NCBI RefSeq assembly: GCF_025562715.2
Contig: NZ_JAPFCC010000001.1
Span: 5,170,001-5,234,000 of the forward strand
DNA length: 64,000 nucleotides
Reading direction: 5' to 3'
Source: Endozoicomonas gorgoniicola
GTDB taxonomy: Bacteria; Pseudomonadota; Gammaproteobacteria; Pseudomonadales; Endozoicomonadaceae
Position numbers and translations under genes: made by a program. The notes beneath the pieces were generated by a model. It had not been told where the DNA came from and ran no database searches. It saw only the letters and a program-made list of their open reading frames with translations. Below, piece by piece: positions 47,188 to 54,234 of the stretch. Every line of letters starts with the position of its first letter. Position 1 is the first letter of the stretch.

Positions 47188-48537
47188 TCAGATACCAAAA
47201 AATACAAACTTCAGTGCAAACAGCGCAGCCAGAACCCAGACACTAATGCTCACATCAGAAGTCCGGCCAGCCAGCATCTTGATGACCGGGTAAGCAATAA
47301 AACCAAGGGCAATGCCGTTAGCGATAGAGAAGCTCAGGGGCATCATAATAGTGGTGATCAATACCGGCCCGGCTTCGGTCAGGTCATCCCAGTCAATGCG
47401 GGTCAGATTGCCTACCATCAGAACCGCGACATAAACCAGTGCGCCCGCTGTTGCATAGGCAGGCACCATTCCAGCCAGAGGCGACAGGAACATACACAGC
47501 AGGAACAATACACCCACAGTGACAGCCGTCAAACCAGTACGGCCACCAACTGCAACGCCGGAGGCGCTTTCAACGTAAGTGGTAACTGTTGGCGTACCCA
47601 TAATGGCACCCATCCAGGACGCTGCCCCATCGGTCATGAGTGCGCGATTCATGTTGGTCATCTTGCCATTTTCGTCGGCCAGACCTGCCTTGTCTCCCAC
47701 AGCAATCAAAGTGCCGGTGGTGTCGAACAGGTTTACAAACATGAAGGCAACAATGACACCAATCATCTGAGGCGACAGAGCACCCATAATATCCAGCTTG
47801 CCAACAATGGGGGCAACGCTGGGTGGTGTAGCCACAATGCCGGTAAAGGACACGTCACCAGCGATCAGGGCAATCAGGGAGACAATACCAATAGCAATCA
47901 ATACCGATGCTTTAATTCCACGGAAAGACAGACCCAGAATCAGGAACAGGCTCAGGCTCGCCATCAGCGGGCCAAACTGAGTGATATCCCCCAGGGTAAC
48001 AATGGTTCCGGGGCTGGCCACCACGACTCCGGCACTTTTAAGGCCAATCAGCGCCAGAAACAGGCCGATACCACTGGTGATACCCACCCGAAGTCCGGCA
48101 GGAATGCTGTCGATGATCCATTCACGGACTTTAAACAGGCTTAACAGCATAAAGCCAATACCGCCCCAGAACACAGCACCCATGGCCTGTTCCCAGCTGT
48201 ATCCCATGCCCTGAACAACGGCATAGGCAAAGAAAGCATTCAGTCCCATGCCCGGAGCCAGGCCAACCGGCCAGTTTGCGTAGACACCAATAAAGATGCT
48301 GCTGAGACCTGCGACCAGGCAGGTTGCGGCAAACAGTGCACCGGAATCCATACCGGCATCTGACAAAATAGCCGGAATAACAAAGATCACATAACACATG
48401 GTGATGAAGGTGGTTGCACCGGCCATCAGCTCCGTTTTAACGGTGGTATTGTGTGCGCTCAGTTTGAAAATGCGTTCGAGAAACGAAGGTTTCAGCCCTG
48501 CGGAGGTGCCGAGAACCTCCTGTGTCGTGTTATTCAC
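47188..48537 (-). CDS. NCS2 purine permease (AzgA-like branch)
   Basis: 449 residues with about 12-14 membrane segments. GLAPGMGLNAFFAYAVV and LFDTTGTLIAVGDKAGL are characteristic of the AzgA-like branch of NCS2, which imports adenine or guanine/hypoxanthine with H+. The branch cannot be resolved to one substrate here. It starts at GTG with GAGGAG nine bases before. It is divergent from rubredoxin. Confidence 0.9.
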   Translation of the reverse strand: MNNTTQEVLGTSAGLKPSFLERIFKLSAHNTTVKTELMAGATTFITMCYVIFVIPAILSDAGMDSGALFAATCLVAGLSSIFIGVYANWPVGLAPGMGLNAFFAYAVVQGMGYSWEQAMGAVFWGGIGFMLLSLFKVREWIIDSIPAGLRVGITSGIGLFLALIGLKSAGVVVASPGTIVTLGDITQFGPLMASLSLFLILGLSFRGIKASVLIAIGIVSLIALIAGDVSFTGIVATPPSVAPIVGKLDIMGALSPQMIGVIVAFMFVNLFDTTGTLIAVGDKAGLADENGKMTNMNRALMTDGAASWMGAIMGTPTVTTYVESASGVAVGGRTGLTAVTVGVLFLLCMFLSPLAGMVPAYATAGALVYVAVLMVGNLTRIDWDDLTEAGPVLITTIMMPLSFSIANGIALGFIAYPVIKMLAGRTSDVSISVWVLAALFALKFVFFGI

Positions 48538-48605
48538 ACCTGACTCCTCAATAGTTCAAGTGTTTATTATCCAACAATGGTACCAATATTCATATTAGGG
48601 AAAAG

Positions 48606-48628
48606 CACATTCAATTTAGTTGAATGTG
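48606..48628. promoter_or_regulatory. Inverted repeat in the permease/rubredoxin divergent promoter region
   Basis: CACATTCAA / TTGAATGTG, perfect 9-bp arms with a five-base spacer, between the two divergent genes. It may be an operator. No purine riboswitch is recognisable. Confidence 0.45.
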
Positions 48629-48726
48629 AAGTGTTTGTCTGAAATTGAATGGCAGGCCCATTGACTGGATTTACACCCTGACTAAAGCTATAAAAACTAA
48701 AACCATCGAGAGAGAGGGGGAGGAGT

Positions 48727-48894
48727 ATGAAAAAGTGGCAATGTATTGTCTGTGGGCTGATTTACGACGAAGCAGAAGGCTGGCCAGAAGACGGCATAAA
48801 GCCTGGTACCCGCTGGGAAGATGTGCCGGAAGACTGGCTCTGTCCTGACTGTGGGGCTGAAAAGTCAGATTTTGAAATGCTGGAAATTGCCTGA
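48727..48894 (+). CDS. rubA: Rubredoxin
   Basis: 55 residues, one rubredoxin domain binding a single Fe by four Cys: CIVCG near the N-terminus and CPDCGA near residue 39. GLIYDEAEGWPEDGIKPGTRW and WEDVPEDW are typical. It passes electrons, e.g. to alkane hydroxylase or oxidative-stress enzymes. AGGAG lies immediately upstream. Rubredoxin, HU, ubiCA and phoBR are also neighbours in Pseudomonas. Confidence 0.95.
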   Translation: MKKWQCIVCGLIYDEAEGWPEDGIKPGTRWEDVPEDWLCPDCGAEKSDFEMLEIA

Positions 48895-49027
48895 ATTCAG
48901 TTGAAAGCCCGACTATCAAGGCATTCAGGCGCATTCAGCTATTGCCCTTATGGCATCAGTGAATTAGTCTGTTTGTTGTTGCCTCACCAATGGGACACAA
49001 AAAAACAACAAGGGAGTCCATGACACC

Positions 49028-49303
49028 ATGCGCAAACCAGATCTCGTTAATGCCATTGCCGATCAGGCAGACCTTACCAAAGACGAAGCCGGTAAGGCCC
49101 TGAACGCACTCATTGACGTTATTACCAAAGCACTCAAAGAAGAAGATACTGTGAGCCTTGTGGGCTTTGGTACTTTTCTGCAACGCAGTCGTGCAGCCAG
49201 GACCGGCAAGAACCCTCAAACCGGTGAAGCTATCCAGATCGCAGCCAGTAATACCGTTGCTTTCAAGCCGGGAAAAGCATTGAAAGATGCGGTAAACGAT
49301 TAA
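49028..49303 (+). CDS. HU family DNA-binding protein
   Basis: 91 residues with the HU/IHF fold: N-terminal helices (KPDLVNAIADQADLTKDEAGKA), then VSLVGFGTF, the DNA-bending arm RTGKNPQTGEAIQI and AFKPGKALKDAV. Dimeric nucleoid protein that bends DNA. It corresponds in place to the HU-type gene next to rubredoxin in Pseudomonas. A terminator follows directly. Confidence 0.94.
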   Translation: MRKPDLVNAIADQADLTKDEAGKALNALIDVITKALKEEDTVSLVGFGTFLQRSRAARTGKNPQTGEAIQIAASNTVAFKPGKALKDAVND

Positions 49304-49331
49304 GCATTACATTCCTGTTTTTATACAATAA

Positions 49332-49366
49332 AAGAGCTCGTTTGCAGTAGCATTCGAGCTCTTGTT
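49332..49366. terminator. Terminator after the HU gene
   Basis: Stem AAGAGCTCG / CGAGCTCTT with a 14-base loop that can itself pair (TGC/GCA); convergent genes on either side. Confidence 0.75.
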
Positions 49367-49374
49367 GTAATGGG

Positions 49375-50421
49375 TCATCTCTGTTTTTTAAGCCAGATTT
49401 TTTCTGCAAAATGGCTGAGCGCCCAGAAACTCAATCCCAGCAAAACAAAAAACAAAGCTTGATGTATCACGTCCCAGACGTATTCAAAAAACATTGTATA
49501 AATAAGAAGGATGAAAAAGCTGATGCCCACACGCTGGTAAATATCATCATCCCACTTTGCCCCAACCCAAACGGCGACACCACTGGAAATGGCTAATGGC
49601 AAGTTCCACTGCCACAGTTCGAACTGAGACACGGCTTTCCAGTTTGCTGCGCTATCGTAATTACCAAAAACAGCCAGCCCCCATAGACCGGAAAAGAGAC
49701 ATAGCAGCCCCGTTGTTTTTGTCATTGGAAAAAAAAGGCGGGTCCTGGGGCTGTGCGGCATTAAATAGCTACTACATAAATAGCTACTACATAAAACCAA
49801 GGCAGAAAAAAGGCTGAACCAGATGAAGATGTTCATCCCATAAAGGTGAAAAGCATACTCTGTCTGATAGCCGATTTCTTCAACAAACCACCAGAAAAGC
49901 GTTCCCAGAGCAAACAGCCATAACGTTCTGGAAGAAAGCACTAAACCGGCAACGGCGTATATAAAGCAGGCAGACAGCAATAATACTGAATAATGTCCAC
50001 TGCCCGTATCCAGGGCTTTCCCCAGAAACCAGTCAGACGCAGCAATTAACAGTACGCCAAGAAAATAGAGAGACTCCCGGGTATAAAGCCGGTTGGGTGC
50101 TTTCTTTCCAAACCGATACCCCAAAGACAAAACCAGAGCTGCCGCGACAGCAAAGCCCGCAGACTTTACCATTGCAGAAGCATCAAACAGTTTTAACAGA
50201 AGTTCAATCAGTCGATCATCCATCATCACCGCAACAATGGCTAAAACACCACAGACTACGGTGCAATAAAAGGCATAGCGTGCCAGAAGTTGCCAGCCTG
50301 TTTTCTTCACCGTAACGGATTGCTGCAGACGTGCAGACTGCTCGCTGGTCAACAGCTCCTTATCTACCCAAAAATTCAGGAGCTGGTTCAGAACCTGCCT
50401 ATCTTTCCTGTTTAACTGCAT
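49375..50421 (-). CDS. Multi-pass membrane protein, DUF2157-like
   Basis: 348 residues. A soluble N-terminal helix-turn region (RKDRQVLNQLLNFWVDKELLT, SARLQQS) is followed by about ten membrane segments, the layout of DUF2157 proteins; function unknown. An in-frame 15-bp direct duplication (about 49767-49796) encodes CSSYL twice in a row. The gene is flanked by the HU gene terminator and the tRNA-Leu promoter. Confidence 0.7.
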   Translation of the reverse strand: MQLNRKDRQVLNQLLNFWVDKELLTSEQSARLQQSVTVKKTGWQLLARYAFYCTVVCGVLAIVAVMMDDRLIELLLKLFDASAMVKSAGFAVAAALVLSLGYRFGKKAPNRLYTRESLYFLGVLLIAASDWFLGKALDTGSGHYSVLLLSACFIYAVAGLVLSSRTLWLFALGTLFWWFVEEIGYQTEYAFHLYGMNIFIWFSLFSALVLCSSYLCSSYLMPHSPRTRLFFPMTKTTGLLCLFSGLWGLAVFGNYDSAANWKAVSQFELWQWNLPLAISSGVAVWVGAKWDDDIYQRVGISFFILLIYTMFFEYVWDVIHQALFFVLLGLSFWALSHFAEKIWLKKQR

Positions 50422-50520
50422 TCTGGCCTCCCCGGGTAATCACTTGAGTATCAAGTACTTATGAAAGCACTTTTTCTATGCATGCGTAAAATCCGCAATC
50501 ATTTTTTAAGCCGTAAAGTG

Positions 50521-50549
50521 TTGACACTTTCGGCGATCATCCCTACTAT
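50521..50549 (+). promoter_or_regulatory. Promoter of the tRNA-Leu pair
   Basis: A consensus -35 TTGACA at 50521 and a -10 TACTAT at 50544, separated by 17 bp, 38 bp before the first tRNA-Leu. Confidence 0.85.
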
Positions 50550-50587
50550 TCGCACCACTTGCTGAGCACGATAACGCAGCTCACGAG

Positions 50588-50674
50588 GCCCAGGTGGCGG
50601 AATTGGTAGACGCGCTAGCTTCAGGTGCTAGTGTCCGAAAGGGCGTGGAAGTTCGAGTCTTCTTCTGGGCACCA
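50588..50674 (+). tRNA. tRNA-Leu(CAG), copy 1
   Basis: An 87-nt class II tRNA with long variable arm. Anticodon CAG lies in CTTCAGG. The acceptor stem GCCCAGG pairs with TCTGGGC (G-T wobble at its base) and the CCA end is encoded. It differs from copy 2 by one base in the acceptor/T-arm junction. Confidence 0.96.
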
Positions 50675-50731
50675 CTCATTTTAAGAGTGGTTCTTATACA
50701 GAACATCAAGAGTTCTTAAAAAACTTGATTT

Positions 50732-50818
50732 GCCCAGGTGGCGGAATTGGTAGACGCGCTAGCTTCAGGTGCTAGTGTCCGAAAGGGCGTGGAAGTTCGA
50801 GTCTTCTCCTGGGCACCA
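50732..50818 (+). tRNA. tRNA-Leu(CAG), copy 2
   Basis: 87 nt, identical to copy 1 except for one base (C instead of T) that makes the acceptor stem GCCCAGG / CCTGGGC fully Watson-Crick. Same anticodon, CCA encoded. A 57-bp spacer separates the copies; no separate promoter is evident. Confidence 0.96.
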
Positions 50819-50826
50819 AATTCCTC

Positions 50827-50872
50827 AAAAAAGCCGAATCACTCTTCAGATAAAGAGCGATTCGGCTTTTTT
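50827..50872 (+). terminator. Strong terminator after the tRNA-Leu pair
   Basis: A long stem (AAAAAGCCGAATC-A-CTCTT / AAGAG-C-GATTCGGCTTTTT, single mismatch) with a six-base loop and a T run. Confidence 0.93.
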
Positions 50873-51014
50873 GCATTTATTTTCCAAACATCTTTCCTTA
50901 ATCACTTCTTTCTTTGTTCATAGCTCGTCGACTTATTCATCCATGGTCGATTTCCCACAAAGACAATAGATTTTTCCTTCTGTTCGAATTTTCCTATTCC
51001 TGCATAATAGAACC

Positions 51015-51133
51015 ATCAGTCAGGCAGGATGCCCAAGAGCCAGGAAGGCTTAAACTGAATCAGGAAGCAGTCTGGCAGGAAGCCACTAAACAAGGAATGT
51101 GACAAAAACAGACCCTAAGAGTCTGTTTTTGTT
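51015..51133 (+). ncRNA. Candidate RsmY/RsmZ (CsrB)-type small RNA that titrates CsrA/RsmA
   Basis: About 119 nt between the tRNA-Leu terminator and tRNA-Thr. Five GGA sites occur, four in AGGA context. Three sit in loops of tight hairpins: GGC-AGGAT-GCC (51023-51033), AGCC-AGGAA-GGCT (51038-51050) and TGGC-AGGAA-GCCA (51073-51085). A fourth (51054-51071, ACTG/CAGT stem) has AGGA in a ten-base loop, and a fifth (AAGGAA, 51092-51097) is unpaired. A 10-bp stem with U tail (51104-51133) ends the RNA. A -10 element CATAAT at 51003 sets the start near 51015. Length, loop-AGGA pattern and terminator match CsrA-binding RNAs. No GacA box was found. Confidence 0.75.
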
Positions 51134-51152
51134 TATAAAACCATAAAGCGTG

Positions 51153-51181
51153 TTGACAAAAACAAGCTCCGAACATAATAT
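51153..51181 (+). promoter_or_regulatory. Promoter of tRNA-Thr
   Basis: -35 TTGACA at 51153 and -10 TAATAT at 51176 with a 17-bp spacer, 14 bp before the tRNA. Confidence 0.8.
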
Positions 51182-51195
51182 ACGCATCGTTCCTT

Positions 51196-51271
<76 letters not shown>

Positions 51272-51290
51272 AACAACGCTATAGAAATCA

Positions 51291-51317
51291 AGGGCTTGCC
51301 ATTGGCAAGCCCTTTTT
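51291..51317 (+). terminator. Terminator after tRNA-Thr
   Basis: GGGCTTGCC / GGCAAGCCC, three-base loop, followed by a T run. Confidence 0.93.
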
Positions 51318-51418
51318 CTTATCACCTCCAAAAGTTCAGCGCGGCACGTCTGCGACATGAACAAAATCTATTAGAATTAAATACATAATAGTTTTTCTCT
51401 ATCACTGTTGATTTCATA

Positions 51419-51649
51419 TCAACTCCTGTCTGCTTGTAACGACACTACTTTGATTCTTGGTGTAGGCTCAGGCTCTGAGGGTTCAGGGTTATCTGTATCG
51501 TCTACGCACCCCAACAGATCGGTGTAAGCGTCAGAGAGAATATCTCCGCAGGCTTCCACTTCATCTGGCTGCAGTTCTGCATTGGTGCGTTTAAGGATTT
51601 TGGTAATAACTGAAATGCGGGCAAGGGCTGAGCGCAAGTCTTCATCCAT
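51419..51649 (-). CDS. Small acidic protein, function unknown
   Basis: 76 residues: a helical N-terminal part (RSALARISVITKILKRTNAEL, then EVEACGDILSDAYTDLL) and a Pro/Glu-rich tail (PEPSEPEPTPR). It loosely resembles the 68-residue protein at 53971-54177 in its mid-helix, suggesting a small phage-associated family. It is divergent from the HTH gene at 51805, the common layout of phage regulatory regions. Confidence 0.55.
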   Translation of the reverse strand: MDEDLRSALARISVITKILKRTNAELQPDEVEACGDILSDAYTDLLGCVDDTDNPEPSEPEPTPRIKVVSLQADRS

Positions 51650-51804
51650 AACTACTCAATCTATTGACTTGCGTAAGTCAAAAACTCTATTGGAACTGAT
51701 TTACCAATCATCGTGAAAGGGCAGAGTTTACCACTGGTTACGGAATGGCCTAATAAGTGAACTAGCACAAGACCATCAGGTAAAAGGACTTATAGACTGA
51801 ACAA

Positions 51805-52122
51805 ATGTCGAACAAAAAGCCGTCACAAGTAACCTTTGGTCATCGTCTGGCTGTGGCGATTCGACGTTCAAGGTACTCAAAAAAAACTGTAGCTGATCAC
51901 CTGGGCGTGAGCCCCAGTATTGTCAGCCAGTGGTGTGATGACCTTAAAAAACCGGATTTCAATAACCTTTGCAGGTTGATCCTGTTTCTGGATGTGAAGG
52001 CGGACTGGCTGCTATTTGATTCGGAAAGGGAAACTGTGGACAGTCGTTTAATGCTGGCTTCGCAATCCATGAGCCCGACTTCTCGCCGGGCACTGGTGAG
52101 TTTTTTGGAAACTCTTCGTTAG
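51805..52122 (+). CDS. Phage-type XRE/Cro-C1 HTH regulator
   Basis: 105 residues. The HTH spans about residues 12-65 (LAVAIRRSRYSKKTVADHLG and SPSIVSQWCDDLKKPDFNN), followed by a short helical tail (SPTSRRALVSFLETLR). It lacks a peptidase domain, so it is not a LexA-like repressor. It is probably the regulator of the adjacent phage region. It converges with the Rap1a-like gene, overlapping by four bases. Confidence 0.8.
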   Translation: MSNKKPSQVTFGHRLAVAIRRSRYSKKTVADHLGVSPSIVSQWCDDLKKPDFNNLCRLILFLDVKADWLLFDSERETVDSRLMLASQSMSPTSRRALVSFLETLR

Positions 52123-52655
52123 TTATTATCTAAAAATACTTCTGCGCTTTTTGGTTCGCCATTCAATTCTCGTAACCTTTTCATCTCTAATATGTTGGGG
52201 AGGTAAGGGTTGTTCGTTTTTCTTGTGAATTGAGGAGGTGCTTCTTTTGTGCCAACCTCTATCATAGTACAGATAAAAGCATCTTCATCTCCCCAAGCGT
52301 CAACAGCAATAGCCGTTATATGTTCGTGTAATAAATTTGGATTAGCTTCGAGATGCTTAGTCAGTATCCGTGCAAACTGCGTGATTGTTGCTTGCTCTGG
52401 TGGGCAGAAATGTACAGACTGTGGGTCTTTTAATTGAGTATATTGATTCATTCCTACAGTTGCGATGATAAATGTTTTACAGGTGTTCGCTTTATAGAGC
52501 GCAAGCATATCTGTATCAGGATCTTGTTCTTCATAAACTTTTATTAGGGCTTTGCAATTAGATAGAATTTCACCTCCGGTGTATCCGCTCGCTTGAACAG
52601 TTGAATACTGTATAAGGAGTAGCAGTATACTTCCCCAAAAAAATATTCTTGACAT
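52119..52655 (-). CDS. Secreted Rap1a/Tai-family (T6SS-immunity-like) protein
   Basis: About 178 residues with signal peptide (RIFFWGSILLLLIQYSTVQA). The mature part follows the Rap1a/Tai pattern: GGEILSNCKALIKVYE, a second Cys in KANTCKTFIIATVGM, FCPPEQATITQFARI and HLEANPNLLHEHITAIAVDA, then a final FIC. The conserved Cys would form disulfides. In Serratia, Rap proteins protect against periplasmic amidase effectors of type VI secretion. No effector gene is adjacent. The ATG at 52655 has GGGGAG before it, unlike the upstream ATG at 52667. Confidence 0.72.
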   Translation of the reverse strand: MSRIFFWGSILLLLIQYSTVQASGYTGGEILSNCKALIKVYEEQDPDTDMLALYKANTCKTFIIATVGMNQYTQLKDPQSVHFCPPEQATITQFARILTKHLEANPNLLHEHITAIAVDAWGDEDAFICTMIEVGTKEAPPQFTRKTNNPYLPNILEMKRLRELNGEPKSAEVFLDNN

Positions 52656-52667
52656 ACCACTCCCCAT

Positions 52668-52940
52668 TAATCTTAAAATATACGTAGGTGCTCAAAAACA
52701 CCTAAAGGACGGAACTCCAACCCCGACAGCGTTGGTATTTTTATGCCTGAATTTCAGGTGTAAAAATCTGGCTCAGATATTTTATGCACGTCGCTTGACG
52801 TACGTCTAGATGTTGAGCCGGGAGTGCGGTGAATAAAATACCCGAAAGGGGAATAAACCCGGCCTTTCCTTTAGGGCTTTTGAGCTCCCGGCGCCCAAAC
52901 TCAAAAATGGGCGAACTCAAAAAATATAAAGGAATCCCAT
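52668..52940. promoter_or_regulatory. Structured 273-bp region between the Rap1a-like and antirepressor genes
   Basis: No gene is credible. It holds a dense set of inverted repeats: TAGGTG/CACCTA (52685-52704), CCTGAATTTCAGG (52746-52758), ACGTC/GACGT (52788-52801), a long-range GCCGGGAG/CTCCCGGC (52817-52824 with 52885-52892), and CGCCC/GGGCG just before the antirepressor start. The first three may be operators; the later ones would fold in the antirepressor mRNA leader. Confidence 0.55.
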
Positions 52941-53771
52941 ATGTACCCTATCGAAACAGTACCCTTCCACGGGGACTCTCTGATTACCCTTTCTGTAAAC
53001 GATCAACGGTATGTTGCTCTCAAACCTATAGTACTTGCTCTTGGTATGAGCTGGGGTAGCCAGCGTAATAAATTATCATCCGAAAGGTGTATCGATAACG
53101 ATACACCTTCAAGGTATTCTATTATCAGTACACCTTGCCAAACCTCAAGTGGAATACAGGAAATGCTCTGTATCCCTCTCCGCAAGCTGAACGGCTGGCT
53201 CTTCTCTATTAACCCTAACAAGGTACGGAAAGATTTAAGGGCAAAGGTCATTTGCTACCAGGATGAGTGTTTCGAGGTGTTGTACCGCTACTGGAATCGC
53301 CCTAAAAATACCTTTCCTGAAAATGAAATCTCTCCTTTTGACAAACTGAACCCAAAAACTATGGCGGAACTGCGCCGGGTAAATCCCCGGCTGGTTCAGG
53401 CTTATCTGGTTGATCAGGGTGTAACACCTCAACTGGTAGAAAAGTTGCTTTCAGGTCGAAACTTGACGCCGGAGCTTGCAGGGAGGTGCATTATGCCTCT
53501 GGGTAAATTACGGGAGAGGGCTATAGACAAGGTTCGGGAGCACGATCCTGATTGTGTTTTCCTCTATGTCGATCAGTTCGAATCCATTATTCGGGGATAC
53601 GATAAGCTTGCGACCTTGCGCCACCTGCGCGATACCGGCCTGCTGTTCTGCGACAGTGATCGCCTGACTCGGAAAATGAATCAGCTTTCAGCCAACCGTC
53701 ACTGTAAGGGGGTTAGAAAAAATGTCTATATCCTGTCCAAGGCGATTTTTTCTGAGGAGGTGCAGTCATGA
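52941..53771 (+). CDS. Phage antirepressor (P22 AR N-terminal domain)
   Basis: 276 residues. The P22_AR_N domain fills the first 120 residues: VPFHGDSLITLSVNDQRYVA, LKPIVLALGMSWGSQRNKL, MLCIPLRKLNGWLFSINPNK and YQDECFEVLYRYW. The C-terminal half has a different helical domain (GYDKLATLRHLRDTGLLF) of unknown type. Such proteins inactivate phage repressors or control lysogeny. The next small gene overlaps by four bases. Confidence 0.87.
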   Translation: MYPIETVPFHGDSLITLSVNDQRYVALKPIVLALGMSWGSQRNKLSSERCIDNDTPSRYSIISTPCQTSSGIQEMLCIPLRKLNGWLFSINPNKVRKDLRAKVICYQDECFEVLYRYWNRPKNTFPENEISPFDKLNPKTMAELRRVNPRLVQAYLVDQGVTPQLVEKLLSGRNLTPELAGRCIMPLGKLRERAIDKVREHDPDCVFLYVDQFESIIRGYDKLATLRHLRDTGLLFCDSDRLTRKMNQLSANRHCKGVRKNVYILSKAIFSEEVQS

Positions 53772-53974
53772 GCCTTTTAAAAAAACATCTGGAAGAAAGC
53801 GCTATTAACTCCGCAATCATTGCCATGGTCGCCCTTAAAAGCCTGTCTATTAAAAGTATGCCAAAGCTGTTGTCGCTGGATGAGGCAATGAAAATGAAGG
53901 TTCAGTGTGAACGGGTTTTAGCTGAATTGAACCGGGCACTGGAACAACGCCCGGATGATCTGGAACAGAACTAA
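53768..53974 (+). CDS. Small helical protein coupled to the antirepressor
   Basis: 68 residues, mostly helical, no family recognised. Its ATGA overlap with the antirepressor stop implies translational coupling. SIKSMPKLLSLDEAMKMKVQ and the acidic tail give no functional clue. Confidence 0.6.
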   Translation: MSLLKKHLEESAINSAIIAMVALKSLSIKSMPKLLSLDEAMKMKVQCERVLAELNRALEQRPDDLEQN

Positions 53975-54177
53975 TCAATTTCCTTTTCTTTCTCGTGGAG
54001 GCAGGCTTCAGCCTCCACATCCACTAACGCCAGCTGAACTTCAGACAAAATCTTTGCAACGGCCTTCGCCTCATTCGCCCGTAGCCCCCCCTGACATTCA
54101 CACAATGCTTTGGACAGTAACCCAAGGCTGCCAATTGCTTGTTTTTTGGTAAACATATTCTCGACAACTTCTTTCAT
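53971..54177 (-). CDS. Small protein, function unknown, between antirepressor and polyvalent genes
   Basis: 68 residues, helical and acidic, with a Cys pair (ALCECQGG) and a C-terminal Glu/Lys-rich end. It has the same direction as the late cluster and lies 57 bp downstream of the polyvalent gene's stop. GGGAGGAGC lies just upstream of its ATG, a strong ribosome site. Mid-helix similarity to the 76-residue protein at 51419 is weak. Confidence 0.6.
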   Translation of the reverse strand: MKEVVENMFTKKQAIGSLGLLSKALCECQGGLRANEAKAVAKILSEVQLALVDVEAEACLHEKEKEID

Positions 54178-54234
54178 AGCTCCTCCCTTGCGACTGGAAC
54201 ACTGTACACTTGTACAGTATGTTAATTCAAGTAC

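Noticed and set aside
47104..48144. 346-codon plus-strand ORF opposite the purine permease
   Set aside because: Its His/Gln/Asn/Gly-rich sequence is the antisense shadow of a membrane protein gene; the minus frame is a clear NCS2 permease.
48538..48726. Purine riboswitch before the NCS2 permease
   Set aside because: No conserved P1-P2-P3 purine aptamer elements could be found; only a simple inverted repeat is present.
50914..51102. 62-codon plus-strand ORF before tRNA-Thr
   Set aside because: No ribosome site, mixed composition, and the second half is better explained by the GGA-hairpin small RNA.
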